This document shows positions 10,401-18,465 of a stretch of DNA of 64,000 nt, piece by piece. Made by a program: the position numbers and the translations under genes. The DNA comes from Verrucomicrobiota bacterium (GTDB lineage: Bacteria > Verrucomicrobiota > Verrucomicrobiia > Opitutales > Puniceicoccaceae), in assembly GCA_038744685.1 (NCBI GenBank), contig JBCDMB010000001.1, positions 1 through 64,000 of the forward strand, read 5' to 3'. The notes below the pieces were generated by a model. That model searched no databases. It was not told the origin of the DNA and saw only the letters and a list, made by a program, of their open reading frames with translations. Numbering within the stretch: position 1 is the stretch's first letter; each line of letters opens with the position of its first letter.

Positions 10401-10473
10401 GGACCAATCGATAGGTCTTTCCCGAGCCCGCGGAAGCCCTGATCATAAGATGGTCTCGTGGATTCGGGTTCAT
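7438..10473 (-). CDS. addA: UvrD-type helicase/nuclease, AddA-like
   Basis: Superfamily 1A helicase-nuclease for resecting double-strand breaks before RecA loading. The 1011-residue protein has Walker A ASAGSGKTYRLV near the N-terminus, ATFSRKAAGEF (motif Ia), the Walker B LLDEFQDTSRSQWEVL, GDPKQAIYGWRKGD (motif III), MTIHRSKGLEFDTVFLPDL (motif V), VAATRAVEELYVY (motif VI) and a C-terminal RecB-type nuclease motif IIDFKTDSS. Both helicase and nuclease residues therefore look intact. The start is set at the ATG at 10473; a longer frame reaches 10497. It lies downstream of the AddB-like gene in the same operon. The length is shorter than Bacillus AddA (about 1230), as in many AdnAB/AddAB variants outside Firmicutes. 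Confidence 0.85.
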   Translation of the reverse strand: MNPNPRDHLMIRASAGSGKTYRLVRRLISLLADGEAPDSILAATFSRKAAGEFRAKLLSALATAVEDREASQTLSDEIGCPGWGTDDYRTLLSSLVRDPDLLRLSTIDAFFLELIGLFRFELGLGANVFLGSETGEEFEIRDLLRTIFTAAEEDTRKALFHLVEEDRGDDSVRSFQAVLEEWIKSALSLYRQCPDSEKWGKLPDGLTLPKVTPEEWTKRLSLFTQRLNEESIAEQSQPAVQELIAHLQNWDFSPVLPKEYAKWIKAGAVDQEKLLLGKKGFIINRKKITLSPSTGEALISLAEIFYANAVQLAVGNTKGAHKFLAHFETENEARRLSVGHLRFEDLPFLLRNLDSPEGSLLAYRLDARLKHWLLDEFQDTSRSQWEVLHPFIEELFYDCEEPRTFFCVGDPKQAIYGWRKGDSRLFKEIAAKYSAFEPRPLVVESIAKTYRCSPPIVEFINQLFGSREAFPKDLNENVASRWLDQWELHQSAKEFPLGIVEVESFPDKESPDELILNRLRANSHRKSDRSVAILCRTNKTADHFDALLRENGIPTVRDGALSITRDFSSGRLIYAIFNVLLCPGNTLALGVLTSSSAVSSIEQFCGGKISPQSLRKKWESLPLPQFLADFESCLSSGGWIDSSEHRCLEAVYTILREAKSKEGPELKEIVQTLSHSRLEDPGSASGVQIMTIHRSKGLEFDTVFLPDLAPGPGIAPHKELWVSEEEGRITAVLERVNQDAQAIFPPLREWGDKVAEDRTFESLCVTYVAATRAVEELYVYCPKRKSFLSQWIEKAFSPDPEDVPLVKIGEPVESTPPKPVFKAPPEPSPPVLEKTLSSSLRRDLSPSKKGSGEASSLFLPDKMALLEFGTKVHRVLASFEWPASDWDPKTADPDVRPILSQAFAHDSIRELLSRPQNPTEVWRERAFDARIEDTWVSGVFDRVHQRWPKPNEKSRPLIIDFKTDSSPQEIPQSYRDQLLTYRKALAMILSTDTDQIDAKLVFLRSGEIVPV

Positions 10474-10579
10474 TGGCCGCGTTTTTGGAACGAACACCCC
10501 GGTCCGGACGGAGCCGGACCCTTCCTGAGATCATGCCGGGACCTCCGGATCGTTCCGCTACGATAGTGTCGCTCAAACA

Positions 10580-13384
10580 TCATTTCCCCTCCGTTGCCAA
10601 TGTCGATAGATCGAGAAGGGTTCCTTGCTGCCACGCCTCGCGACCTTCAGGTCCTGACCAATCAAACGCGTCCGATCTTTCGAAAGTCGAAGATGGAGGC
10701 CAAAAGCCCGCGTTTTTCCACAGGTCGACAATCTTCTCGGCGGCTTCCACGGCTTCTTCGGCAAGCTGTAAGGAGAACTCTTTCCATTCTTCAAGTCTTG
10801 ACTCTGTTACTGCCTTGGGAAGGAGGATGTAGGCGACTCGGATCGGGCGTTCAGGATACTTTTCAGCGATTACTTTGGCGTAGAGTGGAAGCTGCAGATT
10901 TCTCCAGCCGGAACCCGGTTCGCTATTGATAGTGAGTAGGCTGGAAGGGCTGAATCGCTTTTTTCTCTCGATATTCTCTAGATGAGCTTTGGATGGAGAT
11001 TCAGCCTGATCGCTCGTTTTGTAGTCAATAAGACGAATTTCATCACCCCTCTCTTCGACCAGATCGATCTGACCGGAGAGCGGGATTCCGTCGATCTCGA
11101 GAAGGCCTTCGGGGCGAAAATTCCACTCGATGTGCATCGGGGTCCATCCTTCTATGCGAGTTTCTCTACGAATCGAAACTGCTGCGGAGATCCTTCTATG
11201 AATCGCCTCCTTTTGGAGTTGAAGGAGTAGGCCGGTCTTTCTCCCAAAGACTCTAGAGAACCAATTTTCAAGAAGCTCAGTTGCTTTCGTTTGGACCTTG
11301 TCCAAATCCTCCCACTCAGCCTTATCCATCAAGGTCTCATCAAGAATGCGCATGACCTCGTGCACTGCAGTTCCGAAGTAGCGTGGATCCATCTCCATTC
11401 GATCTGGTTCGACGGTGGTCATTCCACAGACCCTTTCCAGATAAAAGGTAAACGGACAGCGGATCCAGGAGGCAAAGCTGGTCACGTAGATCCGATCTAT
11501 TTCGGAAAGCCAAGAAGAGTGAGGGGCTTTTGCTGACGGGTCGAAAAGGAGAGAAGGGGCCGGGGTAGGAGCCTCGGAGGGAATTGGACCTTTGGATACG
11601 AGAGCGATTCGTTTCGAAAGGTCGTGTTCATCCGTGTAGAAGAGAAAGCGCGATGGAGAAACTGTTTTGCCAGTCAAGTCCCGCCCCGGAACGTATAGGT
11701 CTACTCGTCCTCCGTCTTTCCGGAGACGGATCAGCGTCTTCAAAATGTAGGCATCCCGCGTATCGCGTTGTTTGCGGGAGGGTAGACTCAATTCCCTCAG
11801 GAGGGCTTCCGGGATAAAAGGTTGGTTGACGGTTTCGCCGGGAATCGACCCATCGTAAAAATCTGGTATCTGCAGCCAAGGATGTTCGTCCCAAAGGAGC
11901 TCAAGCCATCCGAGCACTTCAATCACTTCGGCAGGACGTTCCGGATAGATTGAGAACTGGAGTGCTTCCTTGATCGCCCACTGACCCAACAGGGCGGAAT
12001 CTGACTTCAGGGTGTATTGCTGCGAAGCCTCCCGGATCGTGAAGAGGTTTTTTGCGAAGTCGGTGACACCGTCCTCTCGCTCGATAGTCGTCAGCAGGGT
12101 TCTCATTTCCTCCGACTCCAGGAGTTGGAAAATGTTTCCAACCTTCCGCGCAATCTTTCGGATCTTTTGGGTGAGTCCAATAATCTTGGGTTTAGCACCG
12201 CGGGCCTTAAGGATCTGAAGAAAGCTACCGATCGTTGCGGGAAGACTCTCTGCCCGGATTTGGTCGATCCCCTGAATCCATTCTTCACGGGGCAGACTTT
12301 CTCCCTCGTTTGCGACCCAAGTCGCAACGAAAGGGTCGCGGAGCCAGGAAGCGAAGTCTTCCGGGTCTTCTCCGAAGGCGATCCTTTCAAGGATTTGTAG
12401 GAATCGTCCTTGAGGAGTCGATACAAAGGGAACCCCAGCTGGATTGTATGCAGGAACGCGTCGGGAGGTAAGGGTATATGCGAGCGAATCACCGTCTACC
12501 GCTTGCCCGACACCACAGACGGCCGCAGAACGCGAATCGGGATACCGGACCAGTTGTGTTGCGATCCTCTCGTTGGCAGCGACCACATCCGTAGCGATGT
12601 GTAGAAACTCTTCAGGTATTTCGATAGACTTTTTAAGAAACCAACTCTCGAGCGGTCGGCCAACGTCATCAAAGGCTGCTTCTTCCTCAGGACGAGCCAG
12701 GATGAGTATTTCGACGGGAACAGTTTGGGATAGGTTTCGGAGGAAAACGGCTGTTCTTTCTGGAAAATCAGGCGTCCCAGCGACGATGATTCTCTTCCAC
12801 TCGGGACAGGGAGATGGTGCGGTTGCCATTTCGGCAGCCCAATCGTCAGGATCCAACAAGCGCTCGTTTTGCAGTAAGCTTCGATACTTCGCTTCGATCG
12901 TCGCGAGTGCGGCCCAACGGTCTCTGTCGGGAATGGAAGGGTGTCTGGACACGCTCGCACAGTCGAAAAGACCCTCGGCAAGGGTTCGACGAGAGTGTAG
13001 GAATACTCGAGCGAACGAGAGAGACTCGTTGAATCCGCCGAATTCCTCCCTTCCAAATGCCCGTTGGAGAACTTCTGAAGAAAGGCTCTCGAGAACGTTA
13101 ATTACAGCGAGGATTTGGCTGGCTGGTCGAAAGGTCTTTTCTTCCGGAGCTAAGGACGAAAATAGTGAGCCGGGAGTCAGGGTCAGAGGACTCAGTGCGG
13201 CGCGGTTTGATTCTCCGGCACGAATTGCAAGCTGTTCTCGCACCCGCCTACCAACGTTGCGAGTCGGAAGAATAAGAACAGTCTGTGAAAGGTCTACGAC
13301 CCCGTGTTGATCAAATTGATCCAGATGTTCGAGTAGAGTGTGGAGAATCGGCCGCTCGTAACCGGTGAAGATACGTTCGATCAC
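10580..13384 (-). CDS. addB: PD-(D/E)XK nuclease family protein, AddB-like
   Basis: Partner subunit of the AddA-like helicase. The 934-residue protein begins with a degenerate helicase domain (VLILPTRNVGRRVREQLA). It ends with a RecB-type nuclease domain: FASWIRCPFTFYLERVCG, then FGTAVHEVM, then the active-site IRLIDYKTSDQ. Classical AddB holds an iron-sulfur clasp with one cysteine before and three after the nuclease core; after the IDYKT motif I see no cysteine cluster, so the clasp is probably absent. The start overlaps the stop of the upstream dehydrogenase gene by 4 bases (13381-13384). The assignment rests on domain order and operon with AddA rather than on close similarity. Confidence 0.78.
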   Translation of the reverse strand: MIERIFTGYERPILHTLLEHLDQFDQHGVVDLSQTVLILPTRNVGRRVREQLAIRAGESNRAALSPLTLTPGSLFSSLAPEEKTFRPASQILAVINVLESLSSEVLQRAFGREEFGGFNESLSFARVFLHSRRTLAEGLFDCASVSRHPSIPDRDRWAALATIEAKYRSLLQNERLLDPDDWAAEMATAPSPCPEWKRIIVAGTPDFPERTAVFLRNLSQTVPVEILILARPEEEAAFDDVGRPLESWFLKKSIEIPEEFLHIATDVVAANERIATQLVRYPDSRSAAVCGVGQAVDGDSLAYTLTSRRVPAYNPAGVPFVSTPQGRFLQILERIAFGEDPEDFASWLRDPFVATWVANEGESLPREEWIQGIDQIRAESLPATIGSFLQILKARGAKPKIIGLTQKIRKIARKVGNIFQLLESEEMRTLLTTIEREDGVTDFAKNLFTIREASQQYTLKSDSALLGQWAIKEALQFSIYPERPAEVIEVLGWLELLWDEHPWLQIPDFYDGSIPGETVNQPFIPEALLRELSLPSRKQRDTRDAYILKTLIRLRKDGGRVDLYVPGRDLTGKTVSPSRFLFYTDEHDLSKRIALVSKGPIPSEAPTPAPSLLFDPSAKAPHSSWLSEIDRIYVTSFASWIRCPFTFYLERVCGMTTVEPDRMEMDPRYFGTAVHEVMRILDETLMDKAEWEDLDKVQTKATELLENWFSRVFGRKTGLLLQLQKEAIHRRISAAVSIRRETRIEGWTPMHIEWNFRPEGLLEIDGIPLSGQIDLVEERGDEIRLIDYKTSDQAESPSKAHLENIERKKRFSPSSLLTINSEPGSGWRNLQLPLYAKVIAEKYPERPIRVAYILLPKAVTESRLEEWKEFSLQLAEEAVEAAEKIVDLWKNAGFWPPSSTFERSDAFDWSGPEGREAWQQGTLLDLSTLATEGK

Positions 13385-14211
13385 GGAAGAAGACGAAGAA
13401 GGGAAACAAAGTCGTCATCTCCCATTCCGGCCTCTAATGCTTCGGTAAGCCGTTCCTTGACAAGAGAGAGGGAGGGAAGGTGAAAAGGGGAGCATTCTTC
13501 AGCAAGACGAAGGTCTTTCTGCATATTTCGAAGCGAGAACTGTGGGCTGAAATCCATGTTCTTGATCTTGTCCTCTTTCAGGCCTGCAACTCCCGACCAC
13601 GCCACATTCTCGCGGAGAACGTCAAAGAATTGGTCGTCCGATAGCCCGGCACTGCGTGCCCAGGAAATGCCTTCGCAGAGAGCCTCGGTGATCGCCGAGA
13701 TTTGGTGATTCATTGCGAGTTTAATGGTTGCCGCCTGCCGCGGACTTTCGAAGACAAAGCATTTACGGGAAAGTAGGGCGAGGGTCGGATCGACTCTTGA
13801 TACAACGGTGGGACCGCCTCCAAGAAAAAAGACGGTCTTCTTGGCCTCCGCTGCAGGTTTGCTACCCGTAAACGGCGCTTCCACGTAAGAGGCACCTGTT
13901 TCGCTCACCATCGAAGCAAATTTCTCGGCACTTTCGGGATCAATGGTAGTCGATTGGACGACGGTTTTCTCAGGCCCTAGCGTGGGGTTGATTCGTTCCA
14001 AAGTTTCCCTAACTGAAGGAGGATCAAAAACGCAAAGATGGATGACGTCGCCCTTTGCAGCCGCATCTGCAGGATCCTTTTCCCAGAGTGGACTCTCGGG
14101 TTTGGGGCTGCGGTTCCACGAGGCAGCAAGAACGCCTGCATCGTCGTAGTGCTTGGTCCAGACAGAGCCGATGATTCCCAGACCGAGAACGGAAACTTTG
14201 GTATCCTTCAT
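13381..14211 (-). CDS. NAD(P)-dependent beta-hydroxyacid dehydrogenase family protein
   Basis: A 276-residue oxidoreductase of the 3-hydroxyisobutyrate dehydrogenase superfamily. The Rossmann motif is VLGLGIIGSVW (residues 8-18). The substrate-side EAPFTGSKPAA segment corresponds to the usual DAPVSGG motif. The TIKLAMNHQ helix carries the catalytic lysine. The specific substrate cannot be read from sequence; glyoxylate/succinic semialdehyde reductase and imine-reductase-like members exist. Its stop overlaps the addB start, but a role in recombination is unlikely and the linkage may be only positional. Confidence 0.8.
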   Translation of the reverse strand: MKDTKVSVLGLGIIGSVWTKHYDDAGVLAASWNRSPKPESPLWEKDPADAAAKGDVIHLCVFDPPSVRETLERINPTLGPEKTVVQSTTIDPESAEKFASMVSETGASYVEAPFTGSKPAAEAKKTVFFLGGGPTVVSRVDPTLALLSRKCFVFESPRQAATIKLAMNHQISAITEALCEGISWARSAGLSDDQFFDVLRENVAWSGVAGLKEDKIKNMDFSPQFSLRNMQKDLRLAEECSPFHLPSLSLVKERLTEALEAGMGDDDFVSLLRLLP

Positions 14212-14313
14212 TGGTTACAATGGCATAGGCGACCATTCTCTGAATGTCGAAAAGTAATCCTGGGTTTGCAGCGTCTACAGTGAGACCGATGACCCTTTGG
14301 GGCAGGTTTTTCT

Positions 14314-14694
14314 TCAATACAGGATGATCTTGAGGCCAGGGATTCTAGAAAAGTGATCTTCGTCTTTCGTGACGATTGGAAGTGCGAGTGCCATGGCTGA
14401 AGCAGCGATCAATATGTCGAAGTCACCAATCATCGACCCGGACAGACGGAGTGAGCGTCTGATCGTTGCTGCCTGATCGGTGACGACTGAATCGATACTA
14501 ACCCTCCTGAAGGGACTCAGGAAGCGCTCTCCGTCTTTTGGATCCTCGAAACCCTCGAGGAACTCGATAGCGGTGATTTCCGATATGGCAAAAGGGGTCT
14601 GTCGATGCTCTTCGAGGAAGCTTTGGCTGATTCCTGGTTTGCGACGTCGAATTTCCTTGTGCAGGTCGATCAAAAAACAGGTATCTAAGATCAT
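14314..14694 (-). CDS. vapC: PIN-domain toxin, VapC family
   Basis: A 126-residue PIN-domain ribonuclease. Acidic active-site residues are visible: D4 in MILDTCFLID, E44 in AIEFLEGF, D91/D93 in IGDFDILIAASAMA, and D111/D113 in VTKDEDHFSRIPGLKI. That is the complete set expected of an active VapC, which typically cleaves initiator tRNA or rRNA. It overlaps the upstream antitoxin gene by 4 bases, the usual antitoxin-toxin coupling. It sits between an oxidoreductase gene and an RNA methyltransferase gene. Confidence 0.92.
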   Translation of the reverse strand: MILDTCFLIDLHKEIRRRKPGISQSFLEEHRQTPFAISEITAIEFLEGFEDPKDGERFLSPFRRVSIDSVVTDQAATIRRSLRLSGSMIGDFDILIAASAMALALPIVTKDEDHFSRIPGLKIILY

Positions 14695-14960
14695 TTTTGA
14701 TCATCCCATGGACTCGGTGACGGAACATGGCTTTCGGCTTCGAAAGCAGCTACCTTTTTCCAGTATTCCTCTTGAGTATTCTTCACTCCATCTCTCGAAG
14801 ACATTAGTCTTGTCGCATCTTCGAGGATCGACTCACCGGTTGATAACTCCGGGGTAAAGGTAGCTCGCCGCACCACAGAGGAAAACGACTCACGGCCTCT
14901 CTTAGCTCGGCGCAGCTTGTCATAAGCATCAATTTCTAACGTAATTGTCTTTGTAGCCAT
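14691..14960 (-). CDS. vapB: Antitoxin, VapB family
   Basis: An 89-residue antitoxin partner of the VapC gene that follows. The N-terminus ATKTITLEIDAYDKLRRAKR is the ribbon-helix-helix-like dimer and DNA-binding segment seen in the VapB/DUF217 type. The C-terminal half (EEYWKKVAAFEAESH...) would wrap the toxin. The frame opens at an ATG at 14972; both ATGs lie inside a perfect 20-base palindrome, so the start cannot be decided from a Shine-Dalgarno sequence, which is absent. I choose 14960 because homology begins at MATKTITL. Confidence 0.85.
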   Translation of the reverse strand: MATKTITLEIDAYDKLRRAKRGRESFSSVVRRATFTPELSTGESILEDATRLMSSRDGVKNTQEEYWKKVAAFEAESHVPSPSPWDDQK

Positions 14961-14977
14961 GCATGAATTCATGCATG
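14958..14977. promoter_or_regulatory. Perfect 20-bp palindrome at the vapB start, likely VapBC operator
   Basis: CATGCATGAATTCATGCATG reads identically on both strands. It covers the candidate start codons of vapB, the place where VapB/VapBC complexes commonly bind to repress their own operon. That it is the operator is inferred from position and symmetry. A very short leader or leaderless transcript would be implied if a promoter overlaps it. Confidence 0.6.
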
Positions 14978-15037
14978 AAAATAGGTGATCTTCAAACAGA
15001 TTCGGTAACGTTGGGATTCTTCACAGTAGCTATTTGG

Positions 15038-16261
15038 TCACCTCGACAGAGTGACCACGTTTTCAATATGCCGCGTTTGGGGGAACAGGTCGAAGGGCTG
15101 GATCTCCTCGATTCGATAGGCGGATTCAGTGAGGATTCTGAGATCGCGCGCTTGGGTTGCTGGATCGCAGGATACGTAGACGATTCTACGGGGCAAATAG
15201 GCAATGAGCTGATGAAGGAACTGCTCGTCACAACCTCGACGAGGGGGATCAATGATTACGCTCGTTTCGTCTGCGGGTAGATCTGTTACTTCCGTAAAAA
15301 TTGCCTCGGCTTCACCCGCGCGAAATTCTGCATTCTTGATCCGGTTGAGGGCGGCGTTTGAGTCCGCAAGGGTTACCGCGGCCGCGGAGACTTCGATTCC
15401 CACAACCCGGTCGAAACGGGAAGCGGCAGTAAGGGAGAATAGGCCGGACCCACAATAGGCATCGATCAAATAGCGTGACCCTTTGGAGGCCTGGTCACCT
15501 ACGTAATTAGCAAAGTCAGGGAGAATGAAGGGATTGTTTTGGAAGAACTCGCCCGCTTTAAACTGGAAAACGATGTTTCCCACGCGCTCGGTCACCAGTG
15601 CCTTCGCATCGGTTTCCACGCCTTCCATCACATCTCTGAGAAGAAGCGTAGCACCTTTACGCTTCTTTCCTTTAGGAGGAGTGGTTAGGGAAATCCGCCT
15701 GACCTCCGGAAGCTTTTCGTTGATCGCATCTGTAGCAATTGGGCAATGAGGGACATCGACAATGCGGCCCCTCTGACCAAATTTGAGGAAGCCGATAGGG
15801 AACCGACCTCCATCCTGCCACCTCTGGAAATGCGGTGTGATCTTTGAGCGATATCCAAACTCTTTGGGCGAACGCTTTGGCAGATTAATGGTTTCGGTGA
15901 TTCCTCCAATTCTTTCGAAAACCTCTCTGACCTGTTCCTGTTTCCATTCCAGCTGGGCCGGATAAGCCAACTGTTGATACTGGCAACCTCCACAGGTGCC
16001 AAACAGATCACACCTTGGTTCTACTCGATCAGGGGAGGGTTCAAGAACTTCAATCAAGTCACCCTCAGAAAAGTTCGGACGATTGCGGTAGATGCGTGTC
16101 CGCACCAACTCGCCCGGAAGAGCGTAGGGAACCATCACCACCCAATCATTCACCCGCCCAACTCCGGCACCGAGGTTGGTCAGACGATCTACCCGTAGCT
16201 CAACCTGGTGGTGATACGGGAACGGATCGGGAGAAAAGTTGCGGGGTGCGTCTGCGGTCAT
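15038..16261 (-). CDS. 23S rRNA (uracil-C5)-methyltransferase, RlmD/RlmCD-like
   Basis: SAM-dependent enzyme making 5-methyluridine in RNA. The 407-residue protein has an N-terminal TRAM-like RNA-binding domain (residues 18-75) with LGAGVGRV. The [4Fe-4S] site follows: C84, C90 and C93 in CDLFGTCGGCQ, with a fourth cysteine in VPHCPIA. The SAM fold has AYCGSGLFSL and GIEVSAAAV, then the catalytic motif IIDPPRRGCDE, and VSCDPATQARDL supplies the nucleophilic cysteine. All expected catalytic elements are present. Which position (U747, U1939 or tRNA U54) it modifies cannot be told. Confidence 0.88.
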   Translation of the reverse strand: MTADAPRNFSPDPFPYHHQVELRVDRLTNLGAGVGRVNDWVVMVPYALPGELVRTRIYRNRPNFSEGDLIEVLEPSPDRVEPRCDLFGTCGGCQYQQLAYPAQLEWKQEQVREVFERIGGITETINLPKRSPKEFGYRSKITPHFQRWQDGGRFPIGFLKFGQRGRIVDVPHCPIATDAINEKLPEVRRISLTTPPKGKKRKGATLLLRDVMEGVETDAKALVTERVGNIVFQFKAGEFFQNNPFILPDFANYVGDQASKGSRYLIDAYCGSGLFSLTAASRFDRVVGIEVSAAAVTLADSNAALNRIKNAEFRAGEAEAIFTEVTDLPADETSVIIDPPRRGCDEQFLHQLIAYLPRRIVYVSCDPATQARDLRILTESAYRIEEIQPFDLFPQTRHIENVVTLSR

Positions 16262-16288
16262 GTTAAAGTCTAAAAAGCGCGAACCTTA

Positions 16289-16371
16289 CACGTTGAACTT
16301 CCAACTCTAAACTTAGAGCGAAGTTGCATCTCTTTCAATGTTCAGCGTTGAGAGTCTAGAGTTAAACGTTC
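16289..16371. repeat. Intergenic imperfect inverted repeat
   Basis: The 123-base gap between the methyltransferase and RNase HIII holds two related sequences in opposite orientation: ACGTTGAAC...AACTCTAAAC read on the plus strand from 16290, and AACGTTTAACTCTAGACTC read on the minus strand from 16370. They could form an imperfect hairpin. No T-run follows. Confidence 0.4.
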
Positions 16372-16384
16372 GTCTTCGAAGCGA

Positions 16385-17338
16385 TCAACCTCCCGCCAAT
16401 TCCACCGCCTCCGAAGCGGTCTTAAAGTGGGTTTTGGCAAAACGTTCGAGCTCCTCGGCTCCAAACTTTTGCACAAGCTCCACGGCCTGTTGCTTTACCT
16501 GAGCACTCGCGCCCCGAAGGAGGTCCAAGCCGGCTTCCTCAGAGAGTTTCTTCATCTGCCGGACGTAGACGGCTCTTGCGACGATTGAGGCTGCGGCGAC
16601 CACTGGATCGGATTCGGCGCGGGGCATCATACGGAGATCAAAATTCAGCCCTTTCAGATTACGTTGAACCAGCGGTTGTTTGGTAAACTGGTCGAGCATT
16701 CCCCATTCGACTGGCTGGGTTTCCAGAGCTTCTTTCAGGGCAGTCGCGTGCATCCAAGCCATCAGGCGGTTCGTATTGGAACCAAACTTACCGTGCAGGG
16801 CATTGTATTTGGGCATCCCGGCAAAAAGGGTTTTGATCGTGACGCCAGTGGTTTTGCGAATCTCTTTGTCCAGAGCGAGGATCCGGTTGTCCGAGGAGAT
16901 GCTTTTGCTGTCCTGAACCCCGTTGTCCATCCAGGTTCGGACTGCCGAACCGTCAGCAATTACGCAGGCAACGACTAGCGGGCCGAACAGATCTCCTTTT
17001 CCACTCTCGTCAAGTCCTGCATGAGGCTCGAACCATTCCGGGTGATGGACTTCGTCGTAGCCGAGCTGCGGGTCACCCGTTACCTGAGCCTCCAGAACAT
17101 CTCGAACAAAGTCTTCGGTTCCTTTACCTTGAATCACGACTTTTCCACTTTGGTAACAAACCACGTTAAAACCATCCCCCTTGTAGGCGAAATCGGAATA
17201 CTCGACCGTAAAGTCAAAGTAAGGACCCGACTCAAGAATCTCTCTCAGCTTGTCGCGCTCCGAGTCGTCAAGCTTGAGCGAGTAGACGGATTTTTTCTTC
17301 GGTCCTTCGTCCTCTTCCTTCTTTGATTTACGTGGCAT
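16385..17338 (-). CDS. rnhC: Ribonuclease HIII
   Basis: Degrades the RNA strand of RNA/DNA hybrids. The 317-residue protein has an N-terminal substrate-binding domain (DUF3378-type, residues about 15-95). The catalytic domain opens with GLDESGKGDLFGPLVVA near residues 108-124, the HIII form in which the second acidic residue is Glu. PRAESDPVVAAASIVARA lies later with the third acidic site. The frame is open to 17467 but the first 43 residues (basic, low complexity) look like upstream readthrough, so I set the start at the ATG at 17338. No Shine-Dalgarno sequence decides it. Confidence 0.9.
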   Translation of the reverse strand: MPRKSKKEEDEGPKKKSVYSLKLDDSERDKLREILESGPYFDFTVEYSDFAYKGDGFNVVCYQSGKVVIQGKGTEDFVRDVLEAQVTGDPQLGYDEVHHPEWFEPHAGLDESGKGDLFGPLVVACVIADGSAVRTWMDNGVQDSKSISSDNRILALDKEIRKTTGVTIKTLFAGMPKYNALHGKFGSNTNRLMAWMHATALKEALETQPVEWGMLDQFTKQPLVQRNLKGLNFDLRMMPRAESDPVVAAASIVARAVYVRQMKKLSEEAGLDLLRGASAQVKQQAVELVQKFGAEELERFAKTHFKTASEAVELAGG

Positions 17339-17501
17339 TGGGCAGGAGGTTCTCATTTTGAGAGACGTTGAACAAGGTTTTCTCTTAAGGGCTCTAGAAG
17401 GCGGTCCTTCCTCTTCTTTGGGTTGTGCCTTTTTAGGGTGCTCCTGCGAGCGCCTGCAGGCCCACAAGGAAGCAAAGCGTGAGAGTGCAATACCTAAAAG
17501 A

Positions 17502-18389
17502 TCACTTCAAAAGAGACTTCAGTGTTCCTTTTGAGGTGAGGTTCTCTATCCACTGCGGTGGGATTCTCTCGATCCCGTGCGCTGCGCCTAAGAGCATTCC
17601 CAGTGCAAGGGCACGGGCACAATTGTCGCCCCCCGCCATTGCGTTTTCAGAAAAGGCTTTCGGAAGGTCTTCACCGTGGCGAAGGGCGAGGTAGATGACC
17701 GCGGGTAAGGCAGAAGGAGTGGTGCACGATTGACCGAGTTTTCCAATGGCTTCGATGGCCTCTTGATCCTGAACGCTTTCAGCCTTTTCGAAGGCCCACT
17801 GCGGCGCGGTCTCCTTTAAAGTATCCGTAAGCGGAGCACCTTTTCCCAGACGGTGGGTTGCCGACGCCAGAAAAGTGGTAGCTTCCAAAGTTTCCGGGGA
17901 ATTGTGGGTCAGAACCGTCTGCTCAACGCAGGCTTTCACGACCACTTCTTCAGACTCTTCGAAAAGAAAGGCCACCAGAGGGGCTATCCTGCCAGGCCCG
18001 GCCAATTCCCTTGATTCGCTCGCCGCTTCATAGACACCCAGGCCGTTTTGGATGTTTTCCAAAACCGTCTTGGTTGCATGGTCAAAATAGTGGTTGTAGT
18101 CCGCCCACAAAGTGGTCCAATCGCGGAAAAAAGCCTCTCCGCTCCAAGAGCGATTGTTGTTCAGGAACTGAGCGAGTTGGAGTGCTTGATCACCTACGTG
18201 GCTTTGCGCCCCAGCTTCCTTATTCGGATGATAGGAGTCTTTCCCAGGCGCGTAAAACTGATCCACATATCCGAATTTGCCCTCCAATTCATCGGTGTCG
18301 TAAATCCAATGGACTCCAAGGGAAAGGGCGTCTGCCGCGAAAGAACCAAATAGAAGTCCCGCTCGTTTATCTCGGTCTACAGGTGTCAT
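17502..18389 (-). CDS. ADP-ribosylglycohydrolase superfamily protein with altered metal site
   Basis: A 295-residue all-helical protein of the DraG/ARH fold. It opens with LLFGSFAADALSLGVHWIY, matching the family GDALG region. The C-terminal GGDNCARALALGMLLGAAHG aligns with the usual GGDTDTxAxxxGALxGAxxG. Two metal-binding elements are changed: the first TDDT-type motif reads HVGDQ, and the DTD of the second reads DNC. Active DraG/ARH1/ARH3 enzymes need these aspartates for two Mg ions. The protein may therefore belong to the crystallin-J1-like branch with different or no hydrolase activity. Upstream on the same strand is a 76-base gap and then the end of dxs. Confidence 0.75.
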   Translation of the reverse strand: MTPVDRDKRAGLLFGSFAADALSLGVHWIYDTDELEGKFGYVDQFYAPGKDSYHPNKEAGAQSHVGDQALQLAQFLNNNRSWSGEAFFRDWTTLWADYNHYFDHATKTVLENIQNGLGVYEAASESRELAGPGRIAPLVAFLFEESEEVVVKACVEQTVLTHNSPETLEATTFLASATHRLGKGAPLTDTLKETAPQWAFEKAESVQDQEAIEAIGKLGQSCTTPSALPAVIYLALRHGEDLPKAFSENAMAGGDNCARALALGMLLGAAHGIERIPPQWIENLTSKGTLKSLLK

Positions 18390-18465
18390 GGCAGAATACG
18401 GGTTCTTTCGGCTAGCTACACATGACGGGATCCCGCTCGTGTAAAACCAAAATACCAGAATCGGT

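Noticed and set aside
12444-13310. 288-codon frame opposite the AddB-like gene
   Set aside because: Serine/arginine-rich shadow of a well-supported gene on the other strand.
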